Below are positions 24,301-33,645 of a stretch of 55,009 bases of DNA, piece by piece. The notes beneath the pieces are model-generated. The model was not told the origin of the DNA, did no database searches, and saw nothing but the letters and a program-made list of their open reading frames with translations. This DNA is from an uncultured beta proteobacterium (GTDB lineage Bacteria > Pseudomonadota > Gammaproteobacteria > Burkholderiales > SG8-41). The stretch's first letter is position 1. Each line of letters begins with the position of its first letter. The translations under genes were made by a program, and so were the position numbers. The stretch is from assembly GCA_902825845.1 (NCBI GenBank), contig CADECM010000002.1, positions 103,826 through 158,834 of the forward strand, read 5' to 3'.

Positions 24301-26412
24301 CTAGCGCGCCAGCACAGCCTGGACGCGCGCAACGATGGTCTCAATGGTTACCGGTTTGACCAGGTAATCCGAAACGCCATGCTCCTGCAGCACGTGGCGC
24401 AATGCGAAATCACTTTCCGGAACGATAAGCAGCGTAGCCAGTCTTGACCATGCAAGTGCGCGACGCAGACGCCGCAGCACGTCGATGTTTCCGCCCGACG
24501 GTGACGCATCCAGATCGACGACGGCGAGCACGATGTTCTCGTTTTTCTCGACGATATCCCTTGCCGCTTCGGGAGAGTCGGTGGCATGGACATCGATCGC
24601 GATCTTTGCAAGTGCCGCCGAAATGGCGTCGCGTTCGTTACTGTTGATTTCGAACAGCAATATGCCAACGCCGGCGCGGATGGTGTCGCCCTCCGGCACC
24701 AGCGATGCCACGGCGCCGGCACGCAAGGGCCGTCCCAGCATGCGGGCAAGATCGCTCCAGAAACGCTGGCCGATCACACGCGCGGCTTCGCCGGCGGTGG
24801 TGTCGCCTGAAATCACGCGCATTGCCGCGCCGTGCGACAGGGAAGACAAAGGTCCCGTGGCCAGTTCGCGCAGTTTGGCCAGATTGTTGTGACCGCTCGC
24901 CAGCTGTTGGCCCAATTCCGGCGTCATTTCGACCACCTCGGTTACCGGTTGCCGTCCACGGTAACCCGCGCCCTTACAGGCTTCACATCCCACTGCCCGA
25001 TACATTGGCCGCTCACCCATCACCTCGAAAAACAGGCGTTCGTCGGGTAGCAGCGGCTCGGTTACCGGCACCCGGCAAGCCATGCACAATTTGCGGAACA
25101 GGCGCTGGGCCACGATGCCCGCGATGGCATCGGCAAGAATCGAGGGCTGAATACCGAGGTCGATCAGGCGGGGGATCGCCGTCAGCGCATCGTTGGTGTG
25201 CAGCGTGGACAATACCAGGTGTCCGGTAAGTGCCGCCTGCATGGCGATCTCGGCGGTCTCCGCGTCGCGAATTTCACCGATAAGTATCACGTCCGGATCC
25301 TGACGCAGTATCGAGCGCAGCGCGCTGGCGAAGGTCAGGCCGGCTTTGGGATTGATTTCGACCTGCGAAATGCCCGGCACACGATACTCGACCGGATTTT
25401 CGACGGTGATAATGCTGACGCCGATGCGGTTGATTTCCGCCAGCATGGAATAAAGCGTGGAGGTTTTGCCGGAGCCGGTGGGACCGGTTACCAGTACCAC
25501 GCCCGATGAATTCGCTGCCAGTTTGCGCAAAGACAGCTGCGCCGCTGTCGATAATCCCAGTCCGCTCAACCGATAGACGCGGCTCTGATCGAGAAAGCGG
25601 ATCACCAGCCGCTCGCCGCGGCTCGCCGGCAGGACCGATAGTCTGAGGTCGAAGTCCCGGCGGCCGATCACTAGCGACATGCGGCCATCCTGCGGCATGA
25701 GATCGTTGGTGGGGTCCATGCCGCCCTGTGCCTTGAAATAACGTATCAGCGCCTCCAGCACCGGCCCTGGGATAAACGTCAGCCGGAGTAATATGCCGTC
25801 GACGCGTACGCGTACCAGCCCGCCGCCGGTAAACGGTTGCAGATGGATGTCCGACGCGCCTGCCTTGATCGACTCGATCAGCAGCGAACGCGCGAGGCGC
25901 ACGATCGAATTTTCCTCGACGGGCCCCTGGCGCAGCGATTCTCCTTCTGTTGTCCACAGCAAGGTGCCGATGGTGGCCGCCTGATGTTCGGTTACGCGGG
26001 AGTAGGCGTTAACGATGGCTGCCTCGATCGCCTCCGGTGGCGCGACCAGAATTTTCAGCTTGCGGTCGGATACAAATTGCGCTCGCCGCAGTCCGTTCTC
26101 ATCGAAAGGCGAGGCGCACGCGACCACCAGCGTGCCGGCTTCTTCAAACAACGGCAGTAACAGATGCTCGCTGGCGAGCCGCTCGGGTATCAGCAGAACG
26201 GAAAATGATTCCGTCGATTCCAGGTTGGTCGCGACCTCTAGCCCCATTTCCCTGGCAATGGCATGTGCGATCGCCCAGCCATCAACACCAGCCGCTGCCG
26301 CGAGCTGGTTCCAGGCTGCTTTCAAGTTCGTCGCCTGCGTCAGCGACTGCAGGGCCTTGTGACCGGGGAATGCCCGATTCACGATCATATACAGCGTCGA
26401 AATGGTCGTCAT
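24301..26412 (-). CDS. GspE/PilB-type secretion ATPase fused to a receiver-like domain
   Basis: A 703-residue cytoplasmic protein. The N-terminal part (about 1-150) resembles the GspE/PilB N-terminal domain. The ATPase core has Walker A GPTGSGKTSTLYSML (about 306-320), the Asp box ITVENPVEYRVPG, Walker B RQDPDVILIGEIRD and the His box TGHLVLSTLHTNDA. A zinc-binding CxxC pair (CMAC, then CEACKGAGYRG) follows. After a linker, the last 125 residues resemble a CheY receiver with a possible phospho-Asp in LAVVDLDA and Lys in YLVKPV. The acidic pair near the start is not canonical. No type II secretion or type IV pilus genes are nearby. The start at 26412 is uncertain; an extension to 26481 is possible. 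Confidence 0.85.
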   Translation of the reverse strand: MTTISTLYMIVNRAFPGHKALQSLTQATNLKAAWNQLAAAAGVDGWAIAHAIAREMGLEVATNLESTESFSVLLIPERLASEHLLLPLFEEAGTLVVACASPFDENGLRRAQFVSDRKLKILVAPPEAIEAAIVNAYSRVTEHQAATIGTLLWTTEGESLRQGPVEENSIVRLARSLLIESIKAGASDIHLQPFTGGGLVRVRVDGILLRLTFIPGPVLEALIRYFKAQGGMDPTNDLMPQDGRMSLVIGRRDFDLRLSVLPASRGERLVIRFLDQSRVYRLSGLGLSTAAQLSLRKLAANSSGVVLVTGPTGSGKTSTLYSMLAEINRIGVSIITVENPVEYRVPGISQVEINPKAGLTFASALRSILRQDPDVILIGEIRDAETAEIAMQAALTGHLVLSTLHTNDALTAIPRLIDLGIQPSILADAIAGIVAQRLFRKLCMACRVPVTEPLLPDERLFFEVMGERPMYRAVGCEACKGAGYRGRQPVTEVVEMTPELGQQLASGHNNLAKLRELATGPLSSLSHGAAMRVISGDTTAGEAARVIGQRFWSDLARMLGRPLRAGAVASLVPEGDTIRAGVGILLFEINSNERDAISAALAKIAIDVHATDSPEAARDIVEKNENIVLAVVDLDASPSGGNIDVLRRLRRALAWSRLATLLIVPESDFALRHVLQEHGVSDYLVKPVTIETIVARVQAVLAR

Positions 26413-26562
26413 CTGAATTTCGCTTCGGGCAACGATTTGCCCGAATTCCGCAGTGCAGTTGTGATTCGGGAAGAATATCACCTCGTTACCGCAATATGTG
26501 ACGGGCGGTGACGCATCGGCGAGATGTCTGCCCGGCGCGGCCTGCGGCCTTGCTTTTCGGGA

Positions 26563-28209
26563 CTATTGCGGAGGCGCCGCTGCTGGTGGCGCATGCCAAC
26601 CGGACACCGGCACGGTTTTGGGTTCTTCCGGATCCTGTTCGTAGTGCGGCGACATGATTTGCACGTTGTATTTGTTAAACACGTCCTGAATCGCGGCGTG
26701 CAGATCACTGGTGATTCTGGCGCGCGTGGCAGGTCTGGCGGCGGATACATAAACCACCAGTTTATAGGCCACATAAAAATCGGACAAAGCCGTCTGCACG
26801 ACATAGGGGGCGGGCTCATGCGCAATTTCCGGTATGGCGGCTGCAGCCTCCAGCAGGATCGCGTGCACCTGCCGCCACGGCGTGTCGTAGCCGATGGTTA
26901 CAGAGGTGTCGAGCACAAAGCCGTTGCCTTTGGTCACCCGCGAATAATTGCGGGTGACGTTGGCAAGCACCAGCGCATTGGGCAGCGACACTTCCTCGCC
27001 GTGGCCGGTGCGCAGCCTTGTTACAAACAAGCCCAATTCCGTGACCGTGCCTTCGCAATCCTGGATACGCACGTATTCGCCCAGCAGCAATGCACGCGTG
27101 TAGACCAGGATCATGCCGCTGGCCGCCTGTCCGACCAGTCCCGAGGCGCCGATGGAAACCATCAGCCCGAGGATGACCGACAGGCCTTTGAACGCCTCCG
27201 TTTGCGCGCCCGGCAAGTATGGGTATGCCATGGCCAGCGCAAACAGCCACAGTGCCGCATTCGTGATGCGCCGCGTTGCGGGCGCGGTGTGCGTGTCCAG
27301 CATGCCCAGTTTGAGTTGTCCCGAGTCGATGTGGCTGAAAAATTCGGTGGACAGCTGCGTGGCAATCCACGCCGCCAGAAAAATGGTGATCGAAATAAAG
27401 ATGCCTGGAATTGCCCCTGCCGCTGCGATCAGTTTTTGTGTCAGCAAGCTTCCCAGCGATTGCGCGAGGCCTTCGCCGATTGCGCGCGTGTGCACGAATT
27501 GTTCCAGGCTGAAGGTGAGAAACACGAACACGACAAACAAGGACAGTATCCAGGCAAGCAACACACAGGATCGCGATGTTATGCCCAGAAGAAGGGCCGC
27601 CACTTTGGAACCCAATCCCGTGGCGGACAGTGTATTCAAGCGTTCCGTGAGGCGGGTGGTTACGCCCTGCCGCAGCACCTGAGAAAATTTCAGCAGCATC
27701 AACAGTGCGGCGGCCAGCGCGAACGCCGCGACGACGACCCTGAGCGCGGCGGTCGTCGTCGCGCGCGGGTCGCGGCTTTCGCGCGCTTCGGACCACGCTT
27801 TTTGCAGGGTGCGGGACGCGTTGTTCGCGAGTGCCTCGGGCGATTCTCCCGCCAGTTTGCGGGCGTCGCCGGCGGTCACCGTGAACATGGGTTGTCCGTC
27901 CAGTTCGACAAGCACGCCGTCTGTGGTGGATTTCACCGAGGTCCAGCCGTCCCCGGAGGTCTCGAAGGCAATTGCAATACGGTGGCGGGCGCCATCAGCG
28001 CGCTCGGCCGGTGTGAATGCGCCGAGCGTCGAGCGAAATACATGAATCGTGCGGTGGCCAATGATCAGCGGCGCTTCGTTGGCTGTCTCTGCGGAAATCG
28101 CGATGCCGTTCGCGTGAACCAACAGCGCCAACACAAAGAGGCGCGCCGCCATCAGTCTGTGATGCGTGCCCGCCGTGGGTCGTCCGCCGAGGAAAGCCTT
28201 CAATAACAT
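26563..28209 (-). CDS. MscS-family mechanosensitive ion channel with periplasmic N-terminal domain
   Basis: A 548-residue membrane protein. An N-terminal signal-like segment (MAARLFVLALLVHANGIAIS) leads to a periplasmic domain of about 110 residues, then about five transmembrane helices (from about 155). The MscS pore helix region is SIGASGLVGQAASGMILVYT (about 362-381) and is followed by the beta domain LLLGEYVRIQDCEGTVTELG and VSLPNALVLANVTRNYSR. Such channels open under membrane tension to release osmolytes. Starts at 28230 (GTG), 28209 (ATG) or 28152 (ATG, directly at the signal peptide) are all possible. It is co-oriented with the GspE-like gene. Confidence 0.87.
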   Translation of the reverse strand: MLLKAFLGGRPTAGTHHRLMAARLFVLALLVHANGIAISAETANEAPLIIGHRTIHVFRSTLGAFTPAERADGARHRIAIAFETSGDGWTSVKSTTDGVLVELDGQPMFTVTAGDARKLAGESPEALANNASRTLQKAWSEARESRDPRATTTAALRVVVAAFALAAALLMLLKFSQVLRQGVTTRLTERLNTLSATGLGSKVAALLLGITSRSCVLLAWILSLFVVFVFLTFSLEQFVHTRAIGEGLAQSLGSLLTQKLIAAAGAIPGIFISITIFLAAWIATQLSTEFFSHIDSGQLKLGMLDTHTAPATRRITNAALWLFALAMAYPYLPGAQTEAFKGLSVILGLMVSIGASGLVGQAASGMILVYTRALLLGEYVRIQDCEGTVTELGLFVTRLRTGHGEEVSLPNALVLANVTRNYSRVTKGNGFVLDTSVTIGYDTPWRQVHAILLEAAAAIPEIAHEPAPYVVQTALSDFYVAYKLVVYVSAARPATRARITSDLHAAIQDVFNKYNVQIMSPHYEQDPEEPKTVPVSGWHAPPAAAPPQ

Positions 28210-28475
28210 CAGCAATTTTTCACCAGCCAAATGTCGGGATTATTCCGCCGTAGCACGCATGATCACGAACGCGGGTGTTCAAGGCTATACAGCCAGATTG
28301 AGCTACGAGAAATCATCAACCACACGACTAGTGGACAGGCGCAGATGCCGGCATTCCGTGCCGCTTGCCTGGTCTGCAGCTACAGGCAGGTTGGAGCTTA
28401 AGCCACGCAAGTGTTAACGCCATGCCGCCAGCGCGCAGGATGGCGATGTGCCGTTCGGATCAGCGGCACAAGGTA

Positions 28476-29114
28476 CTAGCTGGCCAGCGCCACCTGCGGG
28501 TGCATGCCCTGCTTTTCCATCACCGACTGCAGCACTTCGTAGTAGTGCCAGCCGTTGATGCGGGTGCGGCCGAGGAATATCGTCGGGGTGCTGGTGATGC
28601 CGATGCGATGGGCCTGCTCTACCGCGTGCAGCGCGCGTTCCGCGTACTCGTGTTCCTGCAACGCGGTTTTCATTTCATGCTTGTCTAGGCCGATGCGGCC
28701 ACCGGCTTCCACCAGCGTGTCGATGTCGCCGATGTCGCGTTCTTCGGTCCACATCAGTTCGTAGAGCGCTGTCTTGTAGGCGAAGTCGAGATCGAAGTCG
28801 CTGGCGAATTCCAGCGCTTCGAACGCATGAAAACTGTATTGGCGCTTTTCTGGGAAGCGGATGCGGTCGTACAGCTCCGGCGCCATTTCCTTCATCCATG
28901 CGTTGCGGCGCTCGGCCTTTGCCGCGGCTTCGGGCGAGGCGTCGCGCGCGCAGCCTTCCGGTGGTGTGTCAGGGTGCAGCCAGTGCGGACGCCACAGCGG
29001 CTTTACGTTGTATTCACGCGCGAGGCGGTCGATCTGATCCACGGCCAGATAGCTGTACGGGCAGACAAAGTCCGCAAATACGGCAACGCGAAACGGTTCG
29101 GTAGGTGCAGTCAT
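28476..29114 (-). CDS. DsbA-family (FrnE-like) thioredoxin-fold oxidoreductase
   Basis: A 212-residue DsbA-like protein with the active-site motif CPYS (C18-S21, in ADFVCPYSYLA), a single-Cys CxxS variant as in FrnE and 2-hydroxychromene-2-carboxylate isomerases. The cis-Pro loop is GITSTPTIFLG (about 173-183). It has no signal peptide, so it is cytoplasmic. GGAGG is six bases before the ATG. CxxS members use glutathione or act as isomerases rather than disulfide oxidases. The substrate is unknown, though the catabolic surroundings suit an isomerase role. Confidence 0.87.
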   Translation of the reverse strand: MTAPTEPFRVAVFADFVCPYSYLAVDQIDRLAREYNVKPLWRPHWLHPDTPPEGCARDASPEAAAKAERRNAWMKEMAPELYDRIRFPEKRQYSFHAFEALEFASDFDLDFAYKTALYELMWTEERDIGDIDTLVEAGGRIGLDKHEMKTALQEHEYAERALHAVEQAHRIGITSTPTIFLGRTRINGWHYYEVLQSVMEKQGMHPQVALAS

Positions 29115-29207
29115 GTTAAGCCTCCGCTCTTGATTAGCTGCCCGCTATGCTAACGCGTCCGCGACGCGTGCAGGGCGCATTTTCCGGACCCAAAAAATAT
29201 TGATTGA

Positions 29208-29220
29208 AAACAGTAACTTA
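29208..29220 (+). repeat. AT-rich boundary motif copy 6
   Basis: Core AAACAGTAACTTA in the short gap between the stop of the cupin-like gene and the DsbA-like start, both on the minus strand. Confidence 0.6.
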
Positions 29221-29234
29221 TGTATAACGTATTG

Positions 29235-30005
29235 TCATATGGCACGCGCCATCGCCTCCGCGGCCGCGACGCCGAGACCGTCACCCTCGATGCCGCCCGC
29301 GAGCGCGTCTTCATCAAAGGTGAGAAACGCCACCGTCGCGCCAGCCTCGCCGGTGAGGATCGGTTCCACCGGCTTGTCGTCGCGCACGTAGCGAAAACCG
29401 GGTGCGCCGATTTCCTGGCCACCCATGAACACCGTACCTTCGAGCACCACCTCGTAGCGGCCAAACGCCGGCGCGGGCATCGACTGCGCAGCGTGCGCAG
29501 GGGTTCGCGTGACCACCGCAGCCGGTCCCATGCCGGGCGGCATCAAAAATTTGTAAGTGCCCTCTTCGACGCCGGGCAGCGGCTGCCATTCGCATTCGGC
29601 GGCGAGCGCCGCGTAGAGGCGGCCCTTCAGATTGATTTGCCGCCGCGCATCGTGGTTGGTCATCGCGATGATGCCGCCGGCGCGCGGATGCAGCACCAGC
29701 ATGTCGTGGCTGTTGGAGACCGCGAACGGGCCGTACGGCATCTTGTGATCGGTGTAGTGGATTGACAGCGCTTCCAGGTGCTTGACGCCGCGCGGAAAAT
29801 CCATCGCGCCCGACAGCAGCAACTGAAACTGCGAGGTGAGATGCATGTGCGCATACACCGACGGACAGTCGTCAAAGCGAAAACGCATCGCCTCCGGTCC
29901 GCCGTCTTCGCCGGAGAGCAGCAACTGGCAGGCGAACGTGATGCCCTCGGAACAGCTTTCCTTCCAGGGGGTGTTTGCCGAATCCACGATGTAGCAGCGT
30001 TGCAT
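29235..30005 (-). CDS. Hypothetical protein with cupin-like C-terminal half
   Basis: A 256-residue soluble protein that I do not recognise at family level. The C-terminal half (about 180-245, with FGRYEVVLEGTVFMGG, QEIGAPGFRYVRDD and TGEAGATVAFLTFDED) has the glycine and beta-strand spacing of a cupin, and the first half (HMHLTSQFQLLLSG) looks like a second, weaker cupin barrel. The start ATG at 30005 precedes the first conserved-looking residues; a longer in-frame ORF to 30440 runs antisense to the PrpD gene and is rejected. It is divergent from the catabolic operon starting at 30181, so it may be a regulator or ring-modifying enzyme of the same pathway. Confidence 0.65.
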   Translation of the reverse strand: MQRCYIVDSANTPWKESCSEGITFACQLLLSGEDGGPEAMRFRFDDCPSVYAHMHLTSQFQLLLSGAMDFPRGVKHLEALSIHYTDHKMPYGPFAVSNSHDMLVLHPRAGGIIAMTNHDARRQINLKGRLYAALAAECEWQPLPGVEEGTYKFLMPPGMGPAAVVTRTPAHAAQSMPAPAFGRYEVVLEGTVFMGGQEIGAPGFRYVRDDKPVEPILTGEAGATVAFLTFDEDALAGGIEGDGLGVAAAEAMARAI

Positions 30006-30180
30006 GTGAGGCACCGTCTCGTCAGGCCTTTCACTGAGCAGCCATTGTAGGCAAGCTGTGCGGCAGATGCAAAGCCGGAAAAATTCTTGTGCCGGGCGCG
30101 CCGGCCACAGTCGCGTTAACATGGCTGCTATTTCGTGCGCAGGTAATCCACATAGCAAGAATCCAGGAGCATCGAGGCAA

Positions 30181-31599
30181 ATGTCAGCAAACACGGCAAC
30201 AGCGTCCACGGCCATTCTGGCGCAATGGGCCGCCGCTTTCCGGCTGGAGCAGGCGCCCGCCGAGGTCATCGGGCGCATGAAGGCGCTGGTGCTGGATTTT
30301 CTGCGGGTGACCGCGGTGGGCGCACCGCTGCCGTGGAGCCGCTCGGCGCGGCAGGTCGCGCTGCAGCTGGGCGGCAAGGCGGAAAGCAGCCTGCTGCTGT
30401 GCGGCAGTCGCATCGACGCGGCGCGCGCGGCGTTTGTCAACGGCGCCTACGCACATGCCTGCGATCTGGACGACACGCACGTGGGCTCGATGCATCACGC
30501 CGGTGCGTCGATACTGCCGGCAGTGCTGGCGGTGGCGGAGCGCGAGGACTGCAGCGGGCGCGCCGCGCTGGAGGCGGCAATCATCGGTTACGAAGCGTCG
30601 CTGCGTATCGGATTGGCCACGCAGCCGGCGTTGTTTCAGCGCGGCTTCATGGCGACGCCAACCTGCGGCGCGATGGGCGCGGCGCTGGCGGTGGGCAAAT
30701 TGCTGGGGTTCAATGCGACGGACATGGCGGGCGCGCTGGGCGCGGCCGGCGCCTATGCCGGGGGGCTCGCGCAGTTTTATCACTCGGGCGGTGTCACCAA
30801 GCGGCTGAACGGCGCGCGCGGCGCAGAGTCGGGCGTGATGGCGGCGCTGCTGACGCAGGCGGGTATCTGGGGTCCGCGCGATATTCTGGAAGGCGAAGCA
30901 GGATTCTTCCGCGCGTTTTCGGGCGATGCCAAACCGGAAAAACTCACCGGCGATCTGGGCAGGGGTTTTCGCCTGATGGAAGTCAGCACCAAGATCCACG
31001 CGGGCGCGGGGCGTTTGCAGGCCACGGTGGACGCCGGACTCGCGCTGAGTTTTGAGCACAAGCTAGCGCCGGCGCAAATCGCCGACTGTGAGGTGGGTAT
31101 TCCGAAGGTGGTGCAGGGCCGGCTGACGCAGCTCGATCCCCCCGATTTGCAAAGCGCGCAGTTGTCGATCCCGTTCAGTCTGGCGATGGCGCTGGCGCTG
31201 GGCCGCACGCGCGGCGCGCAGGCGGCGCTGCGGCGCGAGGACTACGAAACGGCGCTGATGGATGCCGAGGTGCGCGCGCTGTCAAACCGCACGCGCTGCG
31301 TGCTGGATGCGGAAGTCGAGGCGGGCACCAACACCGAGGAAGTGCCCACGCGCGTCACCATCAAGCTGAAGGACGGCGCCACGCACGAGATGAAGATCGC
31401 GCACCCGCGCGGCAGCCCGCACCGGCGCATGAGCTGGGATGAGCTGTCGGCGTTGTTCCGCGACACGGTGGCGGACGCCATGCCCGCCGCCACCTTGACG
31501 CAGGTGCTGGACAAGGTGGCGGCGCTGGATCGGGATGCGAAACCGCGCGACATCATGCGTACCTACCTGGCCGCGCCGGGGTGGCTGGAAAAAAACTGA
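30181..31599 (+). CDS. MmgE/PrpD family protein
   Basis: A 472-residue member of the MmgE/PrpD family, whose founding members dehydrate 2-methylcitrate; others act on aconitate-like or itaconate-like acids. Family features are AYAHACDLDDTHVGSMHHAG (about 90-109), GYEASLRIGLA (about 138-148), the segment after GFMATPTCGAMGAALAVG (about 155-172) and KIHAGAGRLQATVDAG. The ATG at 30181 has GAGG eight bases upstream. It is the first gene of a seven-gene plus-strand run. No prpB/prpC genes adjoin it, so a methylcitrate role is unlikely. Confidence 0.9.
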   Translation: MSANTATASTAILAQWAAAFRLEQAPAEVIGRMKALVLDFLRVTAVGAPLPWSRSARQVALQLGGKAESSLLLCGSRIDAARAAFVNGAYAHACDLDDTHVGSMHHAGASILPAVLAVAEREDCSGRAALEAAIIGYEASLRIGLATQPALFQRGFMATPTCGAMGAALAVGKLLGFNATDMAGALGAAGAYAGGLAQFYHSGGVTKRLNGARGAESGVMAALLTQAGIWGPRDILEGEAGFFRAFSGDAKPEKLTGDLGRGFRLMEVSTKIHAGAGRLQATVDAGLALSFEHKLAPAQIADCEVGIPKVVQGRLTQLDPPDLQSAQLSIPFSLAMALALGRTRGAQAALRREDYETALMDAEVRALSNRTRCVLDAEVEAGTNTEEVPTRVTIKLKDGATHEMKIAHPRGSPHRRMSWDELSALFRDTVADAMPAATLTQVLDKVAALDRDAKPRDIMRTYLAAPGWLEKN

Positions 31600-31611
31600 T
31601 TTCGGGGGGAA

Positions 31612-32652
31612 ATGATGGACAAGCAAATCGCCGTGCTGAGCACGGGCGCCATCGGCAGCAGCGTGGGTGCCGATCTTTCCAACGCGGGCTTCAAGGTATG
31701 CCTGGTCGATCAATGGCCGGCGCACGTGGAGGCGATGAAGGCCAATGGCCTGCACGTCACCATGCCCGATTCGGAACTGAAGACCAAAGTCGAGGCCTAT
31801 CACCTGTGCGAGTTGTCATCGCTCAAACGCCAGTTCGACATCGTGTTGCTGACGGCGAAGTCGCACGACACGCGCTGGCTGTGCGAGTTCATCAAGCCGT
31901 ACTTGAAGGATGACGGCATGATCGTCGGCATGCAAAACGGCATGAATAATGCCGACATTGTCGACATCATCGGCAAGCCGCGCGTGATGGGCTGCGTGCT
32001 GGAACTGTCGGCGGAAGTGTTTACACCGGGCAGGGTGCAGCGCAATACCGATCAGGCGCACACCTGGATCGGTCTTGGGGAACTCGACGGCACCGTGACG
32101 CCGCGCCTGACCGAACTCGAACGCCTGCTCAAGCACTCGGCCAGCATTTCGATCTCGGACAACATCGAGGGCGCGAAGTGGACCAAGCTGGTGAACAGCT
32201 CGATGATCCTCGCGCCCTTCGGTGCGATGGCGCTGCAGTCGTGGCAGGCGGTGGAGATTCCGGCGGTGGTCGATCTGTGCGCCAAGCTGGCGAGCGAAAC
32301 GCTGCGCGTGGGCGCCGCGCACGGCTACAAGATCGAGGCGATCTTCGGCCTGAGTCCCGAGGAGTTCCTCGGGCCCGAGGAAAAAATCATCGACAAGCTG
32401 CTGTACACGATACTCGGCCACATGGGCAAGAAAGGTTCGCGTACCGCGCGCGGCGTGGTGTTTCAGGATTTCCTGAAAGGCCGCCGCACGGAAGCCAATC
32501 ATCTGAACGGCCACATTGCGCGCAAGGGCCGCGAGAAGAACATTCCCACACCCGCCAACGATGCGATTGTCGAGTTGTGCCGGCGCATCGAGCGTGGTGA
32601 ACTGAAACCCGACAGGTCGAATATCGACATCATCACCGGATTGATGGGTTGA
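31612..32652 (+). CDS. Ketopantoate reductase (PanE/ApbA) family oxidoreductase
   Basis: A 346-residue NAD(P)-dependent 2-oxoacid reductase family protein. The N-terminal Rossmann fold begins IAVLSTGAIGSSVGADLS (5-22), with a slightly altered glycine motif. FDIVLLTAKSHDTRW supplies the conserved Lys, MQNGMNN is the family NG motif, and KWTKLVNSS (about 185-193) carries the catalytic Lys and Asn region. It is longer than typical PanE (about 300) by a C-terminal extension. Its context in a catabolic operon suggests reduction or oxidation of a pathway 2-oxoacid or 2-hydroxyacid rather than pantothenate synthesis. GGGGGA precedes the ATG. Confidence 0.85.
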   Translation: MMDKQIAVLSTGAIGSSVGADLSNAGFKVCLVDQWPAHVEAMKANGLHVTMPDSELKTKVEAYHLCELSSLKRQFDIVLLTAKSHDTRWLCEFIKPYLKDDGMIVGMQNGMNNADIVDIIGKPRVMGCVLELSAEVFTPGRVQRNTDQAHTWIGLGELDGTVTPRLTELERLLKHSASISISDNIEGAKWTKLVNSSMILAPFGAMALQSWQAVEIPAVVDLCAKLASETLRVGAAHGYKIEAIFGLSPEEFLGPEEKIIDKLLYTILGHMGKKGSRTARGVVFQDFLKGRRTEANHLNGHIARKGREKNIPTPANDAIVELCRRIERGELKPDRSNIDIITGLMG

Positions 32653-32661
32653 ACGGCGCCC

Positions 32662-33645
32662 ATGAAAAATCGTTTTAAATCAATATCTTATGTAATTTCA
32701 ATGGCGTGCCCGCTGGCGCTGTACAGCACGCATGCATCATGCGCCGAGTCCTACCCCGCGCGGCCGATACGGCTGGTGGTGCCGTACTTTCCCGGTGGCA
32801 CGCCCGATCTGCAAGGCCGCTCGCTGGCGGAACAGTTGCGCGTGCGGCTTGGCCAGCCCATCGTCATCGACAATCGTCCGGGCGCCAACGGCAGCATCGG
32901 TGTGGGCATCGTCGCGCGCGCGCCGGCCGATGGTCATACGCTGCTGATTGCGCCGGTGGGCCCGTGGGTGGTCAACGCCTATCTCTACAAGCTCCCCTAC
33001 GATTTGCGCAACGATCTCACACCGGTGATTCACGTGTCCTCGGTGCCGGCGATTCTTGCGGTGAGCCTGAATGTGCCGGTGCATTCGGTGAAGGAGTTGA
33101 TCGCACTGGCGCGGCAGAAGCCCGGCGAACTCAATTACGCCTCCGCGGGCATTGGCGGCTTCGGGCACACGTCGGGGGCGTTGTTCTGCGTGATGACCGG
33201 CGTCAACATGACGCACGTGCCGCACAAGGGCGCCGTGGGCGTGCTGACCGATCTTGCCGGCGGTCATGTGCAGGTGTCGTTCAACGTGTCGTCGTCCACG
33301 TTGCCCTTTGTCAAAAGCGGCAAGGTGCGCGCACTTGCGGTGACCAGCAAGACACGCTCGGAATTCCTGCCCGATCTGCCCACCGTCGCGGAGACCGTGC
33401 CCGGCTATGAAAATCTGACCTGGAACGGCATCGGCGCGCCGGCGCGTACGCCGTCGGCGGTGATTGCGCGCCTCAATCGAGAAATTGGCGCCATTCTGAA
33501 ATCGCCGGAAATGACCGAGGCCGCGCGCGTGCAGGCCTACAGCCTGGTGGGCGGCACGCCGGCACAGTTCGCCGCGCATTTGCGCGCCGAGCACGCGAAA
33601 TTCGAAAAGCTGTTAAAGGAAGCGGGGATCAAACGTGCGGAATAA
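32662..33645 (+). CDS. Bug/TctC-family periplasmic substrate-binding protein
   Basis: A 327-residue Bug protein with a signal peptide (about 1-29) and mature motifs YPARPIRLVVPYFPGGTPD, VIDNRPGANGSIG, ADGHTLLIAP, PHKGAVG and DLPTVAETVPGY. Its first codons (KNRFKSISYVIS) are encoded by a copy of the AT-rich motif. It overlaps the next Bug gene by 11 bases, so two receptors are made from one operon, presumably for the acid degraded by it. No TctAB genes are present. Confidence 0.93.
   Translation: MKNRFKSISYVISMACPLALYSTHASCAESYPARPIRLVVPYFPGGTPDLQGRSLAEQLRVRLGQPIVIDNRPGANGSIGVGIVARAPADGHTLLIAPVGPWVVNAYLYKLPYDLRNDLTPVIHVSSVPAILAVSLNVPVHSVKELIALARQKPGELNYASAGIGGFGHTSGALFCVMTGVNMTHVPHKGAVGVLTDLAGGHVQVSFNVSSSTLPFVKSGKVRALAVTSKTRSEFLPDLPTVAETVPGYENLTWNGIGAPARTPSAVIARLNREIGAILKSPEMTEAARVQAYSLVGGTPAQFAAHLRAEHAKFEKLLKEAGIKRAE
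32678..32690 (+). repeat. AT-rich boundary motif copy 7 (inside signal-peptide codons)
   Basis: Core AATCAATATCTTA, a full match to the IHF consensus, at codons 6-10 of the Bug gene at 32662. Confidence 0.6.

Noticed and set aside
30006..30440. N-terminal extension of the cupin-like gene
   Set aside because: It runs antisense into the PrpD gene and has no conserved features; the ATG at 30005 is preferred.
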